A DNA stretch of 64,000 nt, from positions 5,106,501-5,170,500 of the forward strand of contig NZ_OY781882.1 of the NCBI RefSeq assembly GCF_963677125.1, written 5' to 3'. Positions within the stretch are counted from its first letter, which is position 1, and every line of letters starts with the position of its first letter. The translations under genes were made by a program, and so were the position numbers. Origin of the DNA: an uncultured Desulfobacter sp. (GTDB taxonomy: Bacteria; Desulfobacterota; Desulfobacteria; Desulfobacterales; Desulfobacteraceae). Shown here piece by piece: positions 16,932 through 25,819 of this stretch. The notes under the pieces are model-generated. The model was not told the DNA's origin. It saw only the letters and a program-made list of their open reading frames with translations, and did not search any database.

Positions 16932-17882
16932 CTATAGGGTCGCTTTTATGGTCTGGTAAAACGTTCCCCGTTCCTGCTGAACTGATTCAATTTTGTTTTC
17001 CAAGATCAGCCGTTTCATCAAAATTTCAAGTTTTCCTTTTTCAAGGTTCAACGCCGCAGTCAGGTCCTCTACAGTGCAGGGGCGGCGGTGAATGGTTTCA
17101 ATAACCATGGCTTCCATTTTTGCGTCGCTGATCTGGTCACCTGATGTCAGATCCTTTACACGGGCAATGATCTCCACATTGGCGGCATTAATGATTCCGG
17201 CCACCCGGTCAAGGTCCTGTTTTGAAGCAGGTTTGAGCCCTGGTACAGCCCCGGGCCGGTCCAGGGTATTAAGCTGAACCCGGGTGGGATTTATGTCACG
17301 GATGATTTCGCCTAAAGGTTCAAGTTCTTTTTCTGCATCGTTGACCCCTGGCAGGATAAACACCTCCAGCCACAGCTCTCCCTGGAAAGACCCGGCAAAC
17401 GCTTTAAGTCCCTCAATAACCTCATGGATATTAAGCTGTCCGGCAGGCCGGTTGATTTTTTCAAAGGTTTCGGGGGTTACGGCATCCAGGGAGGGCATAA
17501 CCAGGTCGGCCCGGTTTAAATCCTTTCTGACGGCAGGGTCTGACAGCAAGGTGGCATTGGTCAGTACAGCCACCCGGATTTTGGGCTTTTTTTCTTTGAT
17601 AAAGTCAATGATTCTGCCGATGTCCGGACTTAAGGTAGGCTCTCCAGATCCTGAAAATGTTACATAGTCCGGGTCAGGATGGTTGTCAAAGTAATGGGTT
17701 AATTCTGCTTTAACCTCATCAAAGGGAACATATGCCGCTCGTTTCACTGTAAGGTTGGTGGTCGGACCGCACTCGCAGTAAATACAATCCAGTGAGCAGG
17801 TTTTGTGACGGACAAGATCCACGCCTAACGAAAGCCCGAGGCGCCTTGAAGGGACCGGGCCGAATATATGATTATATCTCAT
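16932..17882 (-). CDS. Radical SAM protein, COG0731-like
   Basis: The 316-residue protein starts at 17882, where GGAG lies 5 nt upstream; an upstream ATG at 17921 adds 13 residues without a ribosome site. The radical SAM cluster motif CxxxCxxC is CSLDCIYC, preceded by the family hallmark FGPVPSRRLGLSLG. GSGEPTLSPD is the glycine-rich SAM-binding segment, and LEVFILPGVND and QLNTLDRPGA lie in the barrel. The last 70 residues look like a winged helix (RRPCTVEDLTAALNLEKGKLE). The family is related to tRNA-wybutosine-type enzymes, but the bacterial members are mostly uncharacterised. No partner gene is adjacent. Confidence 0.88.
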   Translation of the reverse strand: MRYNHIFGPVPSRRLGLSLGVDLVRHKTCSLDCIYCECGPTTNLTVKRAAYVPFDEVKAELTHYFDNHPDPDYVTFSGSGEPTLSPDIGRIIDFIKEKKPKIRVAVLTNATLLSDPAVRKDLNRADLVMPSLDAVTPETFEKINRPAGQLNIHEVIEGLKAFAGSFQGELWLEVFILPGVNDAEKELEPLGEIIRDINPTRVQLNTLDRPGAVPGLKPASKQDLDRVAGIINAANVEIIARVKDLTSGDQISDAKMEAMVIETIHRRPCTVEDLTAALNLEKGKLEILMKRLILENKIESVQQERGTFYQTIKATL

Positions 17883-17960
17883 GTAACTCCTTGATGATTT
17901 TTGTATTGTTTTTATAAACAAGTCTGGGGAAGCTACTCAGACCTTTCAATCGTTGTTGTG

Positions 17961-17993
17961 GGTTAAGTCTGGTAGGCCGGCCCATTGCCGTTA
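17961..17993 (+). repeat. Dispersed intergenic element, copy at a gene end
   Basis: TCTGGTAGGCCGGCCCATTGCCGTTA (ending at 17993) is one of several copies of an element with the core GGCCCATGRCCGTTA. Here the final TTA is the stop codon of the minus-strand kinase gene. Related copies end at 28012, 35617, 43802, 58144 and 63577. Confidence 0.5.
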
Positions 17994-20486
17994 TTTTTCA
18001 TCGAGTACCTCCCGCAATTTGAGGGCCAGGTCTCCTTTGGAGAACGGTTTTTGGATGAAGTTCACGTCCTTGTCCAAGACACCGTGGTGTGCAATCACGT
18101 TCGCCGTGTATCCGGACATGAACAGACACTTGAGATTGGGATAGTGATTACAGATGTTGTGGGCCAGGTCTCGACCGTTCATTTCAGGCATGATTACGTC
18201 GGTCATGAGCAAGTGAATCTCACCGCTGTATGTGTGGGCAAGTTCTATGGCCTCCCCTGGGGTAGAGGCGGCAACCACAGTATACCCATTTCGTTCCAAC
18301 ATCCGCATGGTCACTTTTAGTATGGACGGCTCGTCTTCCACCAGAAGAATTGTCTCATAGGCCCCCCTGGTCAGGATTTCCGGCCCTTGGTCCGGCAATG
18401 GGACAGCATCAGTCCTGTGGTGGGGCAAATAGATTCTGAATGTTGTTCCCTGGTCCGGTTCGCTGTAAACGTTAATAAACCCCTGATTTTGCTTGACCAC
18501 GCCATATACGGTGGACAGGCCAAGGCCGGTGCCTTTGTCTTGTGCCTTGGTGGTGAAAAAGGGTTCGAAGACCTTATTGAGCGTCTGGGCATCCATGCCG
18601 CAACCATTGTCGCTCACAGCCAGCATCGCATATTCCCCAGGCTTAAAGCCTGCATGAACGGCGCAGTAAGCTTCATCTAACATCACATTGTTGGTTTCAA
18701 TGGTCATTTTACCTACGCCTGCAATGGCATCCCGGGCATTGATACACAGGTTGGCCAGGATCTGGTCGATCTGGCCGGGATCTATTTTGACCGGCCACAA
18801 TGCCTTGCCCGGCACCCAGACCAGATCAATATCTTCGCCGATAAGCCGCTTTAACATTTTGATCATACCCGCCACGGTTATGTTCAGGTCCAGGACTTCA
18901 GGAGATATGGTTTGTTTGCGGGCAAAGGCCAGCAGTTGCCTGACCAGATTGGTGGAACGTTCGGCCGCTTTTTTGATTTCTTCGAGATCGCCATGGACGG
19001 GATGCTCTGGATCTAAATATTCCATGGCCATCTCCGTGTTGCCGAGGATAATTGTCAGCATGTTGTTGAAATCATGGGCCACACCGCCTGCAAGACGCCC
19101 CACGGCTTCCATTTTTTGGGCCTGGGATAACTGCCCCTGGAGTTCTTCACGCTCTTTTTTGTCTTTTTTCCGCTCTGTGGTGTCTTCAATAAGCGCCAGA
19201 CCGAACAGTGGCGCACCAGACGGATCGCAGATCGGTCCTGCATGGATGATGACGGAAATTTCAGCGCCATCCTTACGGATATATCTTTTTTTCATACGGA
19301 AATTGACGTTTTCCTTAAAGGTCATGCCATGGAAAAGTCGTCTGTTTTCAGGGCGGTCGTCGGGATGCGTTATATCAAAAAAGGTGAGCTTTTTAAGCTC
19401 TTCTTCGGTGTAACCTGTAAGTTTTTGATATGCTGGATTTGCTGATATGAAAGTGCCGTCCAAATCATTGATGCAGACACCTAAGGGCGATTGTTCGATC
19501 ATCAGCCGCAGTTTTGCCTCGTTGGCTTTGAGTTTTGCTTCAGCCGCATTTCGTTCGGTGGTATCCTGATGTGTACCATACATCCACTCCGGTTTGCCGT
19601 CCTGGGTCCAGGTGATGACTTTTCCACGATCAAGTACCCATATCCACTCGCCGTTTTTATGGCGCATACGGGATTCATAGGTATAATACTCGGCACGACC
19701 GTCAAAACATCTCCGCAGCAGTCGCTTAGACTCTTCTATGTCGTCGGGGTGGCAGAATTTAGTCCATGTATCAATGGATATGGGCGATATTTCATCCAGC
19801 GTGTAACCGATAATCTCGGCCCAGCGTTCGTTGAATATTGTTTCCCCTGTCTGCACGTTCCATTCCCAGGTGCCGGCATTGATGCCCTGGATGACATAGG
19901 AGAGTCGTTCCGTTGTCTGCTTCCATTCAGTGATATCCTCACCAATGGACTGAAAAGCAACGGCGTTTCCAGCGGCGTCAAACAAAGCCCGGTTGGTCCA
20001 ACGCTGCCAGCGCGTTTCGCCATTTGGTGCATGCACTCTATGTTCGTGAGTTTGGGTCGGGGCGTCCGGCGTTAGGGTGGCTAATGCGTGCATAACCTGC
20101 TTGTGGTCTTCCTTGGGGATAAGTGACAAAAAACAGGATCCTATCAGTGTTTCTGCCGTTTTGGCAAAATATTTACTATATGCCGCATTGACATAGGTCA
20201 GTTCACCCCCTGGCAGAAAACGGCAGATCATTACGGGCATATCCTCGGATATGCTTCGATAACGCATTTCACTTTGGTGCAGCTCATTGGTCCGCTTGGA
20301 TACCAATCTGTGAAGTGATCGCGTCCAGATAAAGCAAACCAGCAAGCCAAACAGCAGAGCCAGTCCCACAGCGGTCAAAAGATCCGTCTTGTTTGGGGGC
20401 GCAGCTGAAGGTAGATCCGGGGCGCATGCCGTCACCAGTGCAAGCAGTATGACCGAAAACACAATTATGGGCAGCTTTTCAAGCAT
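17991..20486 (-). CDS. Hybrid PAS sensor histidine kinase with receiver domain
   Basis: The 831-residue protein starts at 20486 (MLEKLPIIVFSV). A longer frame to 20606 would begin inside the argG terminator, so I reject it. The N-terminus has a hydrophobic segment ending in a lipobox-like LVTACAP and a second segment, LLTAVGLALLFGLLVCFIW, leaving a very short periplasmic loop. Three PAS/PAC units follow (NGECTY-like folds at about 75, 200 and 330). HisKA is GRLAGGVAHDFNNML, HATPase contains DNGCGMD and GTGLGLSTVYG, and a C-terminal receiver has VEDEP, phospho-acceptor TDVIMPEMNG and QKPFS. The signal is probably sensed in the cytoplasm by PAS. No separate response regulator is adjacent. Confidence 0.92.
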   Translation of the reverse strand: MLEKLPIIVFSVILLALVTACAPDLPSAAPPNKTDLLTAVGLALLFGLLVCFIWTRSLHRLVSKRTNELHQSEMRYRSISEDMPVMICRFLPGGELTYVNAAYSKYFAKTAETLIGSCFLSLIPKEDHKQVMHALATLTPDAPTQTHEHRVHAPNGETRWQRWTNRALFDAAGNAVAFQSIGEDITEWKQTTERLSYVIQGINAGTWEWNVQTGETIFNERWAEIIGYTLDEISPISIDTWTKFCHPDDIEESKRLLRRCFDGRAEYYTYESRMRHKNGEWIWVLDRGKVITWTQDGKPEWMYGTHQDTTERNAAEAKLKANEAKLRLMIEQSPLGVCINDLDGTFISANPAYQKLTGYTEEELKKLTFFDITHPDDRPENRRLFHGMTFKENVNFRMKKRYIRKDGAEISVIIHAGPICDPSGAPLFGLALIEDTTERKKDKKEREELQGQLSQAQKMEAVGRLAGGVAHDFNNMLTIILGNTEMAMEYLDPEHPVHGDLEEIKKAAERSTNLVRQLLAFARKQTISPEVLDLNITVAGMIKMLKRLIGEDIDLVWVPGKALWPVKIDPGQIDQILANLCINARDAIAGVGKMTIETNNVMLDEAYCAVHAGFKPGEYAMLAVSDNGCGMDAQTLNKVFEPFFTTKAQDKGTGLGLSTVYGVVKQNQGFINVYSEPDQGTTFRIYLPHHRTDAVPLPDQGPEILTRGAYETILLVEDEPSILKVTMRMLERNGYTVVAASTPGEAIELAHTYSGEIHLLMTDVIMPEMNGRDLAHNICNHYPNLKCLFMSGYTANVIAHHGVLDKDVNFIQKPFSKGDLALKLREVLDEK

Positions 20487-20580
20487 CCCTGACACCCCTT
20501 GATGTGTATTTTTTACTATAAAAAAATGGCCGGTAAGCGCTTGTTTTCGAGTCTCCGGCTGTTGGATCTGAAGAAAAACA

Positions 20581-20617
20581 AAAACTCCGGCATGACAAAA
20601 AGCCATGTCGGAGTTTT
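20581..20617 (-). terminator. Rho-independent terminator of argG
   Basis: AAAACTCCGGCATG (20581-20594) pairs with CATGTCGGAGTTTT (20604-20617) with one mismatch. On the minus strand the hairpin begins 9 nt after the argG stop and is followed by TTTTTGTTTTT. Confidence 0.85.
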
Positions 20618-20626
20618 GAATATTTT

Positions 20627-21853
20627 TTAATTTCTGCCGGTGATGTCCCTGTGGGCCATCAGGCGGATGGCGTTGACGCGGATAAAGCCTTCGGCATCTT
20701 CCTGGTTGTAACCACCGGTGATATCCATAGAGGACAGGTTCTGGTTGTACAGAGAAGATGGTGAGGTTCTGGAGATGGGGTAGGCCACCCCTTTGAACAG
20801 TTTCAGAGTCACTTCGCCGTCAATGAGTTCCTGGCTTTTATCAATGGCTGCCATGAGAAACTCCATCTCAGGGCTGAACCAGAAACCGTAGTAGACCAGT
20901 TCTCCGAGCCTGGGCGCCAGCATATCCCGAAGACGCATGACCTCCCGGTCCATGGCAATGCCTTCAATGTCTTTGTGTGCCTCGTGCAGGATGGCTCCGC
21001 CCGGTGTCTCATAAACCCCCCTGGACTTGATGCCCACAAATCGGTTTTCCACCATGTCCAGACGCCCGATGCCATTTTCGGAGCCCAGCTGGTTCAGATA
21101 CAAGAATAATTCTAAAGCATCTGTTTTTTCGGTGCCGTCTTCCAAATTTTTCACCTTGACCGGGATACCGTCTTTAAATTCAATGGTGATGCGTGTGGGG
21201 CTGTCCGGGGCTTTTTCCGGGGATACGGTGCGGCAGTAGATGCTTTCATCGCATACGGTGCCCGGATCTTCAAGGATACCTGCTTCATGGGAAATGTGCA
21301 GCAGGTTGTCATCTTCGCTATAGGGCTTGGCTGCCGTCTGCTTGGTTGGAATTCCGTGTTTTTCTGCATAGTCCAGAAGGTCGGAACGGCCCTGGAACGC
21401 GTTGAGAAAATCCGGGTTTTTCCACGGTGCAATGACTTTTATGGCCGGATTCAGGGCATAGTAAGACAGCTCAAACCGTACCTGGTCGTTACCTTTGCCT
21501 GTGGCGCCGTGGGACACATATTGGGCGCCGACTTGTTTTGCAATTTCAATCTGCTTTTTGGCAATGATGGGGCGGGCAATGGCTGTACCTAAAAGATAGC
21601 GGCCTTCGTAAACCGTATTTGATTTGAAAACGGGGAATATATAATCGGTGACAAATTCTTTTTTCATATCTTCGATGAATACTTTTGAGGCACCGATTTT
21701 AAGGGCTTTTTGTTCTGCCGCCTGAAAATCTTCATCCTGGCCGATGTCGGCCATGTATGCAAATACTTCGTAACCCTGTTCCAGCAGCCATTTGAGGATA
21801 ACCGACGTATCCAGTCCGCCCGAATACGCCAGAACCACTTTTTCCTTTGCCAT
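20627..21853 (-). CDS. argG: Argininosuccinate synthase
   Basis: The 408-residue protein has the normal family length. The N-terminal PP-loop is VVLAYSGGLDTSVILKWL; YVSHGATGKGNDQVRFE and YSEDDNLLHISHEAGILEDP are ArgG signatures. It joins citrulline and aspartate with ATP to argininosuccinate in arginine synthesis, in the cytosol as a tetramer. AAGGAG lies 7 nt before the ATG. It stands alone, with no argH or carA next to it. Upstream I see no clear ARG box. Confidence 0.98.
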   Translation of the reverse strand: MAKEKVVLAYSGGLDTSVILKWLLEQGYEVFAYMADIGQDEDFQAAEQKALKIGASKVFIEDMKKEFVTDYIFPVFKSNTVYEGRYLLGTAIARPIIAKKQIEIAKQVGAQYVSHGATGKGNDQVRFELSYYALNPAIKVIAPWKNPDFLNAFQGRSDLLDYAEKHGIPTKQTAAKPYSEDDNLLHISHEAGILEDPGTVCDESIYCRTVSPEKAPDSPTRITIEFKDGIPVKVKNLEDGTEKTDALELFLYLNQLGSENGIGRLDMVENRFVGIKSRGVYETPGGAILHEAHKDIEGIAMDREVMRLRDMLAPRLGELVYYGFWFSPEMEFLMAAIDKSQELIDGEVTLKLFKGVAYPISRTSPSSLYNQNLSSMDITGGYNQEDAEGFIRVNAIRLMAHRDITGRN

Positions 21854-22105
21854 TAAAAACTCCTTAAATTCATTATGTATTTGGCCGCAAATTTTATTTT
21901 ACGGTCCTGAGTGTTACTTTAAATACCATTTATTAACGCAAAAAAATAGATAACAGTCAAGCACATAGGAGAATGGCCTGCAATTAATCGTCCGTAGTCT
22001 GATGGCAAATTTTAAATGGTTCAGATGGATTATTTATATGCATTATGACGCTGTCGGGCGACCGGGTGTTGACAGGCGGAAGGGATTTTTGCATGCTGTG
22101 CCGTT

Positions 22106-22918
22106 ATGGCAGAAAATTCCTTAATATCCGACTCTGAAAAGGATAAAAATCGACCCGGTGACCGGGTCACCGTCATGACGTTTAATCTCCGGTTCGGTCT
22201 GGCTAAAGACGGCCCGCATGATTGGGAAAACAGGAAGCCTTTGGTGGCGCAAATTCTGGACACCTACCCCTGTGATTTTATCGGCTTCCAGGAGGTCAAC
22301 CATTTTCAGGCCGAATTTCTGAGCCGTTCACTGGCGCACCACGGTTGTATTGGCTGGCGCTATAGAGGGAAAAAGTGGTGGCAGAACAACCTGATTCTGT
22401 TTGATCCCTCCTGGGAATGCCTGGGCCACCGTCACTTTTTTTTAAGCCATAGCCCAAACATCCCCTCCCGGCTACCCGGTTCCAGATGGCCACGGCAGTG
22501 CGTCATTGGATGGTTTAAAAAGGACGACCGGTATTTGCTCATGGCCAACACCCATTTTGATTTTACTGCCGAGGTCCAACAGAAAAGTGCCGGTCTGGTC
22601 ATGGAATTTCTTCAACGTTTTCCAAAGGGCGTGCCGCAGATCATTACCGGCGACTTTAATGCTACCCCGGGGTCGCCTGCCTACCACTGTTTTAAGTCCC
22701 GTGGATTTGATTTGGCCTTGGACGGCAGACCTGTCACCACTTTCCACGATTTTACCGGGAAAGAAACAGGTCTTCACATTGATTGGATACTCTACAGGAA
22801 CGGCCTGTCTCCTGTATCCGAAAAAGTGATACAAGATTCCTTTGATGGCCTTTTCCCATCTGATCACTACCCGGTTTGGGCCGCTTTTACTTTGGACGCC
22901 CACGATTTACAAAAATAA
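22106..22918 (+). CDS. Endonuclease/exonuclease/phosphatase (EEP) family hydrolase
   Basis: The 270-residue protein has EEP-fold motifs in order: VMTFNLRFG, CDFIGFQEV (metal-binding Glu), MANTHFDF, IITGDFNATPGS (catalytic Asp/Asn), HIDWILY and PSDHYPVWAAF (catalytic His). No signal peptide is visible, so it is probably cytosolic. The family covers DNases, sphingomyelinase-like and phosphoesterase activities; the substrate cannot be told. The ribosome site before the ATG at 22106 is weak; a start slightly elsewhere within the first 24 residues is possible because the conserved fold begins only there. Confidence 0.85.
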   Translation: MAENSLISDSEKDKNRPGDRVTVMTFNLRFGLAKDGPHDWENRKPLVAQILDTYPCDFIGFQEVNHFQAEFLSRSLAHHGCIGWRYRGKKWWQNNLILFDPSWECLGHRHFFLSHSPNIPSRLPGSRWPRQCVIGWFKKDDRYLLMANTHFDFTAEVQQKSAGLVMEFLQRFPKGVPQIITGDFNATPGSPAYHCFKSRGFDLALDGRPVTTFHDFTGKETGLHIDWILYRNGLSPVSEKVIQDSFDGLFPSDHYPVWAAFTLDAHDLQK

Positions 22919-22987
22919 ATCTGGACAAATTTCATTCATATGATCATGCAGATGTAACCAAAATATCATTCTGTTCTAAGAATTGAA

Positions 22988-23015
22988 AGGACTCCTGAGG
23001 ATTCAGGAGCCCTTT
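22988..23015 (+). terminator. Rho-independent terminator
   Basis: CTCCTGA (22992-22998) and TCAGGAG (23003-23009) form a stem with a GGAT loop, extended by GG/CC, and are followed by CCCTTTT. It lies 70 bp after the EEP gene and also just beyond the stop of the convergent ferredoxin gene. Confidence 0.65.
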
Positions 23016-23053
23016 TGCGTTTCATCAGCCGTTTTTGAAAACAGCTGGAAGAT

Positions 23054-23227
23054 CTACTCAGTAAAAATTGCGTGGAAACCGCATTCAGCTTCACATTCGC
23101 CGCAATCTGTACATTCGTCGCTTATTTCGAAATAATTTTTTCCGTCCGGCATGCTGATGGCTTCAACAGGACAGGCGCTTGCGCATGCGCCGCAGGACTG
23201 ACATTCATCGGGGTCTATTTTATGCAT
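23054..23227 (-). CDS. Small 2[4Fe-4S] ferredoxin
   Basis: A 57-residue protein, MHKIDPDECQSC to AIFTE, on the minus strand. Two full cluster motifs are visible: C9-x2-C12-x2-C15-x3-C19-P (CQSCGACASACP) and C39-x2-C42-x2-C45-x3-C49 (CTDCGECEAEC). This is the clostridial-type low-potential ferredoxin common in sulfate reducers, a soluble electron carrier. GGAG lies 8 nt before the ATG. No partner oxidoreductase is adjacent, so it is probably a general carrier. Confidence 0.95.
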   Translation of the reverse strand: MHKIDPDECQSCGACASACPVEAISMPDGKNYFEISDECTDCGECEAECGFHAIFTE

Positions 23228-23618
23228 TTTTTCTCCTTCAAAACAGCATATTTGGGTTTATATAACTCGGGTATAGTGCCCGAAATCAATAATTATTAAT
23301 AAAATTGGCTATTTGTATTGTGTGTTAAAAAATAAATTTTATTTTTAAAAAATACAAAAAAGCAATTCCTGGAAACCTTTATAGAAAGATTTGCGGGTCC
23401 GGTCAAGTGCTCAATTTTTAGGCAAGGTGAAAGTTGAGGGCTTGCAGTTGGCGGAGAAATGAAATTTAAGTGCCTTGCTCTTTAGACGTCAATTGGGGGT
23501 GATATAGCAGCGAATCTGCCTGAGCTTAAAAAAAGCATGCAACATTTAGGTAACAGCGGTGTTGAACTACTGTGCCTCAGGATATATTATGACCAGAATT
23601 TTAAGGAGAGGGGGATAA
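23228..23618. other. Gene-free region between ferredoxin and DUF2058 genes
   Basis: About 390 bp. The left part is very AT-rich and should contain the ferredoxin promoter on the minus strand. The right part has a strong AAGGAG ribosome site for the next gene. I see no coding frame, hairpin or repeat. Confidence 0.5.
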
Positions 23619-24095
23619 ATGGGACTGTCTTTACAGGATCAGCTCCTGAAAGCCGGGATAGCTGATAAAAAACAGGCTAAAAAAGCCAATCAAGAGAAGC
23701 GGATTAAGCGGAAAAAAAATAAAGGCAAGAAGACGACGCCTGAGGTCAATCAAACCCGGCAAAATCAGTTGGCCCAGGCCAAACGAAGCCGGGAACTTAA
23801 CCGCGAGTCAAACCGGGAGAAAGAAAAACAGGCGAAATTGGCCCAGGTGAAGCAGCTGATAGAAGAGAACCGACTGGACCTGAATAAGTACGAAGATCCA
23901 TACTATTTCAAGGTCGGCAAGAAAATAAAAAAACTATATGTAAATAATGACATCACCCAAAAACTTGAACGGGGGCAACTTGCCATTGTCACGTTGAACA
24001 GTGTCTACGAAATAGTTCCGGCTGAAGTTGCCCGGAAAATAGAGGACCGTGACCCCGATTCTTTGGTGGTGCTTCATAACCCCGAAGAAGCGTAG
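23619..24095 (+). CDS. DUF2058 (YaiL-type) nucleoprotein-like protein
   Basis: The 158-residue protein begins MGLSLQDQLLKAGIADKKQAKK, the typical opening of the family. A Lys/Arg-rich helical region runs to about residue 75 (RIKRKKNKGKKTTP), and the conserved C-terminal part contains YYFKVGKKIKKLYV and GQLAIVTL. It is soluble and basic and likely binds nucleic acid. The exact role is unknown in the family. AAGGAG precedes the start. It is followed 45 bp later by efpL in the same direction. Confidence 0.85.
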   Translation: MGLSLQDQLLKAGIADKKQAKKANQEKRIKRKKNKGKKTTPEVNQTRQNQLAQAKRSRELNRESNREKEKQAKLAQVKQLIEENRLDLNKYEDPYYFKVGKKIKKLYVNNDITQKLERGQLAIVTLNSVYEIVPAEVARKIEDRDPDSLVVLHNPEEA

Positions 24096-24140
24096 CACGC
24101 TTAATTTAAAAGTGAAGATTATATCTTAGGAGAGACAAGT

Positions 24141-24707
24141 ATGCCAAAAGCATGTGATTTAAAAAAAGGCCAGGTGGTGGAGATCAGCGGTGAACCGTAC
24201 CTGGTTAAACATATCGATGTAAGGACCCCGTCGGCACGAGGGGCCGTCACCCTTTACAAGGTCAGGTTCAGCGGTATTAAGACCCGCCAGAAATATGAGG
24301 ATTCATATAAAGGCAATGATATGCTCGATGAGGTGGACCTGCAAAGAAAACCGGTCCAGTATCTTTATCCGGACGGGGAGCTGCATGTGTTCATGGATAC
24401 TGTGGAATATGGCCAGTATATGATTTCCGAAGAGAGCATTGAAGACGAACTGGTATGGCTCACCGACGGCATGGAAGATATTGTGGGCATGTTCATTGAC
24501 GGCAATCTGGTGGCCGTTGAAATTCCCGCCTCCCTTGTTTTTGAAATCACGCAAACCGCGCCGGGCATCAAGGGGGCCAGCGCTACGGCCCGGACAAAAC
24601 CTGCCACCCTGTCCAACGGCGTTGAAATCCAGGTGCCTGAATATCTTGAAAACGGCGAGATGGTCAAGGTCAACACCGAAACCAGAAAATATATATCCAG
24701 GGCTTAA
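24141..24707 (+). CDS. efpL: Elongation factor P-like protein EfpL (YeiP)
   Basis: The 188-residue three-domain EF-P paralogue starts MPKACDLKKGQVVEISGEPY. The loop at about residues 30-36 reads TPSARGA, with an arginine where classical EF-P has the modified lysine; this marks the YeiP/EfpL branch. Domain II/III motifs include VDLQRKPVQYLY and VQVPEY-like IQVPEYLENGEMVKVNTE. The family relieves ribosome stalling on proline and other difficult motifs. AGGAGA lies 9 nt before the ATG. Its last 4 bases overlap the convergent DHH gene. Confidence 0.9.
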   Translation: MPKACDLKKGQVVEISGEPYLVKHIDVRTPSARGAVTLYKVRFSGIKTRQKYEDSYKGNDMLDEVDLQRKPVQYLYPDGELHVFMDTVEYGQYMISEESIEDELVWLTDGMEDIVGMFIDGNLVAVEIPASLVFEITQTAPGIKGASATARTKPATLSNGVEIQVPEYLENGEMVKVNTETRKYISRA

Positions 24708-25819
24708 TATGGTTGTTCAAGTTTTGAAAAATATTGATCCAGGATCGGTTCAAGTTTTTTTCTGGACAGGCTCAAGTTGCCTTGACGGAAAAAGTGGACA
24801 TTACCGCATGCAAAGCCTTGGGGTGGCGTGATTATTTCCAGGTCAAGGTTGAATGTCAGCATGGCGGAAATGGTTGTGAAAAGAACGGGGGATTTGCAGA
24901 ATACTGAAATCCCCCTTGAAAATTCGGGCATGCGCTGGGTGTTCATGGTCATCAAAATATCTGCCTGCACCTCCTTTGCATAGGATTCAATGCCCTTGGC
25001 AAGATTCATGTCCCTGACCATCCATTGCTCAAGATCCAAAGGCACTGATGCCACGGTGCAGCTTACCTTGTTGAATTGAAATGCTTTGCAGTCCCGCCTG
25101 AGCAAATCCCTTGTGTCCATTTCACTGATATCTGATTTGGCGGCGCGGATGCCCTGGTAAAATGTGTTTGTGTTCAGCCCGGCGATGGGCGTCAGAAGAT
25201 CTGCCACCAATTTGTCCCTGGGGGTCACCCGTCCGGCCTTGGGATCAAGGTTGACGGTGTCAATGAGGATGGCCCCAAGCAAGAGGGCAGCAAGGCTTTT
25301 GGGAATCTTTTTTGCTGTGTCTTTGCTTTCTTTAATCAGGTCTTCGCCCACCAGGGTGGCACAGGAACCCACCGGTTCAATCCGGCCCAGGGCATAGGGG
25401 TAGAGCTTTAAGTCTTCATGGTGATCCATGATGAACTTTATTTTTTCCTCATACTTTAAAAAACCGTTTGCCGGCCGGTTGTGGTCCACCAGGGCAAATC
25501 CCCTGACCCGGGATATTAGCGTCTCCAAGGGTTGGATATCGTCTATGAAAAAAAGGTTTTCAGTGTCAATGCCTGTTTGCGCAAGGACCCACCTGCTTTC
25601 TGTTTTCAGGCGGAAATCGGCTCGTTTGGTGGGAATTAGGGGTAAGGCTGTGCAGGGATTGTTCCCGTTTCCCAGAACCCAGGCCAGACCAATGGCAGAA
25701 ACCACCGAATCCAGATCCGCCGCTTCATTGCCGAATACCAGCATGTCAATGTCCTGGGTTTGGGCCTTGGATCGGGCATCAGACAAAAACAGGTTGAGCG
25801 GGCCTTTTTTATTTCCCAT
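24704..25819 (-). CDS. DHH-family phosphoesterase (inorganic pyrophosphatase / exopolyphosphatase type)
   Basis: The 371-residue protein carries the DHH metal motifs: FGNEAADLDSVVSAIG (D-x-D), LVDHNRP, FIMDHHED and AAILIDTVNLD. The C-terminal region resembles a DHHA2 domain. This pattern is that of the PPX1/Prune and manganese pyrophosphatase group, cytosolic enzymes that split pyrophosphate or short polyphosphate. The variant FGNEAADLDS in place of GHxxPDxDS argues for the exopolyphosphatase/Prune side. The start overlaps the end of the upstream oxidoreductase by 11 bp, so the two are translationally coupled. Confidence 0.82.
   Translation of the reverse strand: MGNKKGPLNLFLSDARSKAQTQDIDMLVFGNEAADLDSVVSAIGLAWVLGNGNNPCTALPLIPTKRADFRLKTESRWVLAQTGIDTENLFFIDDIQPLETLISRVRGFALVDHNRPANGFLKYEEKIKFIMDHHEDLKLYPYALGRIEPVGSCATLVGEDLIKESKDTAKKIPKSLAALLLGAILIDTVNLDPKAGRVTPRDKLVADLLTPIAGLNTNTFYQGIRAAKSDISEMDTRDLLRRDCKAFQFNKVSCTVASVPLDLEQWMVRDMNLAKGIESYAKEVQADILMTMNTQRMPEFSRGISVFCKSPVLFTTISAMLTFNLDLEIITPPQGFACGNVHFFRQGNLSLSRKKLEPILDQYFSKLEQPY

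Noticed and set aside
20487..20606. Longer N-terminus of the hybrid kinase
   Set aside because: The upstream ATG lies inside the argG terminator stem, so the message starting there is unlikely.
24704..24831. Plus-strand extension of frames past efpL
   Set aside because: Shadow of the convergent DHH gene; efpL ends at a normal family length.
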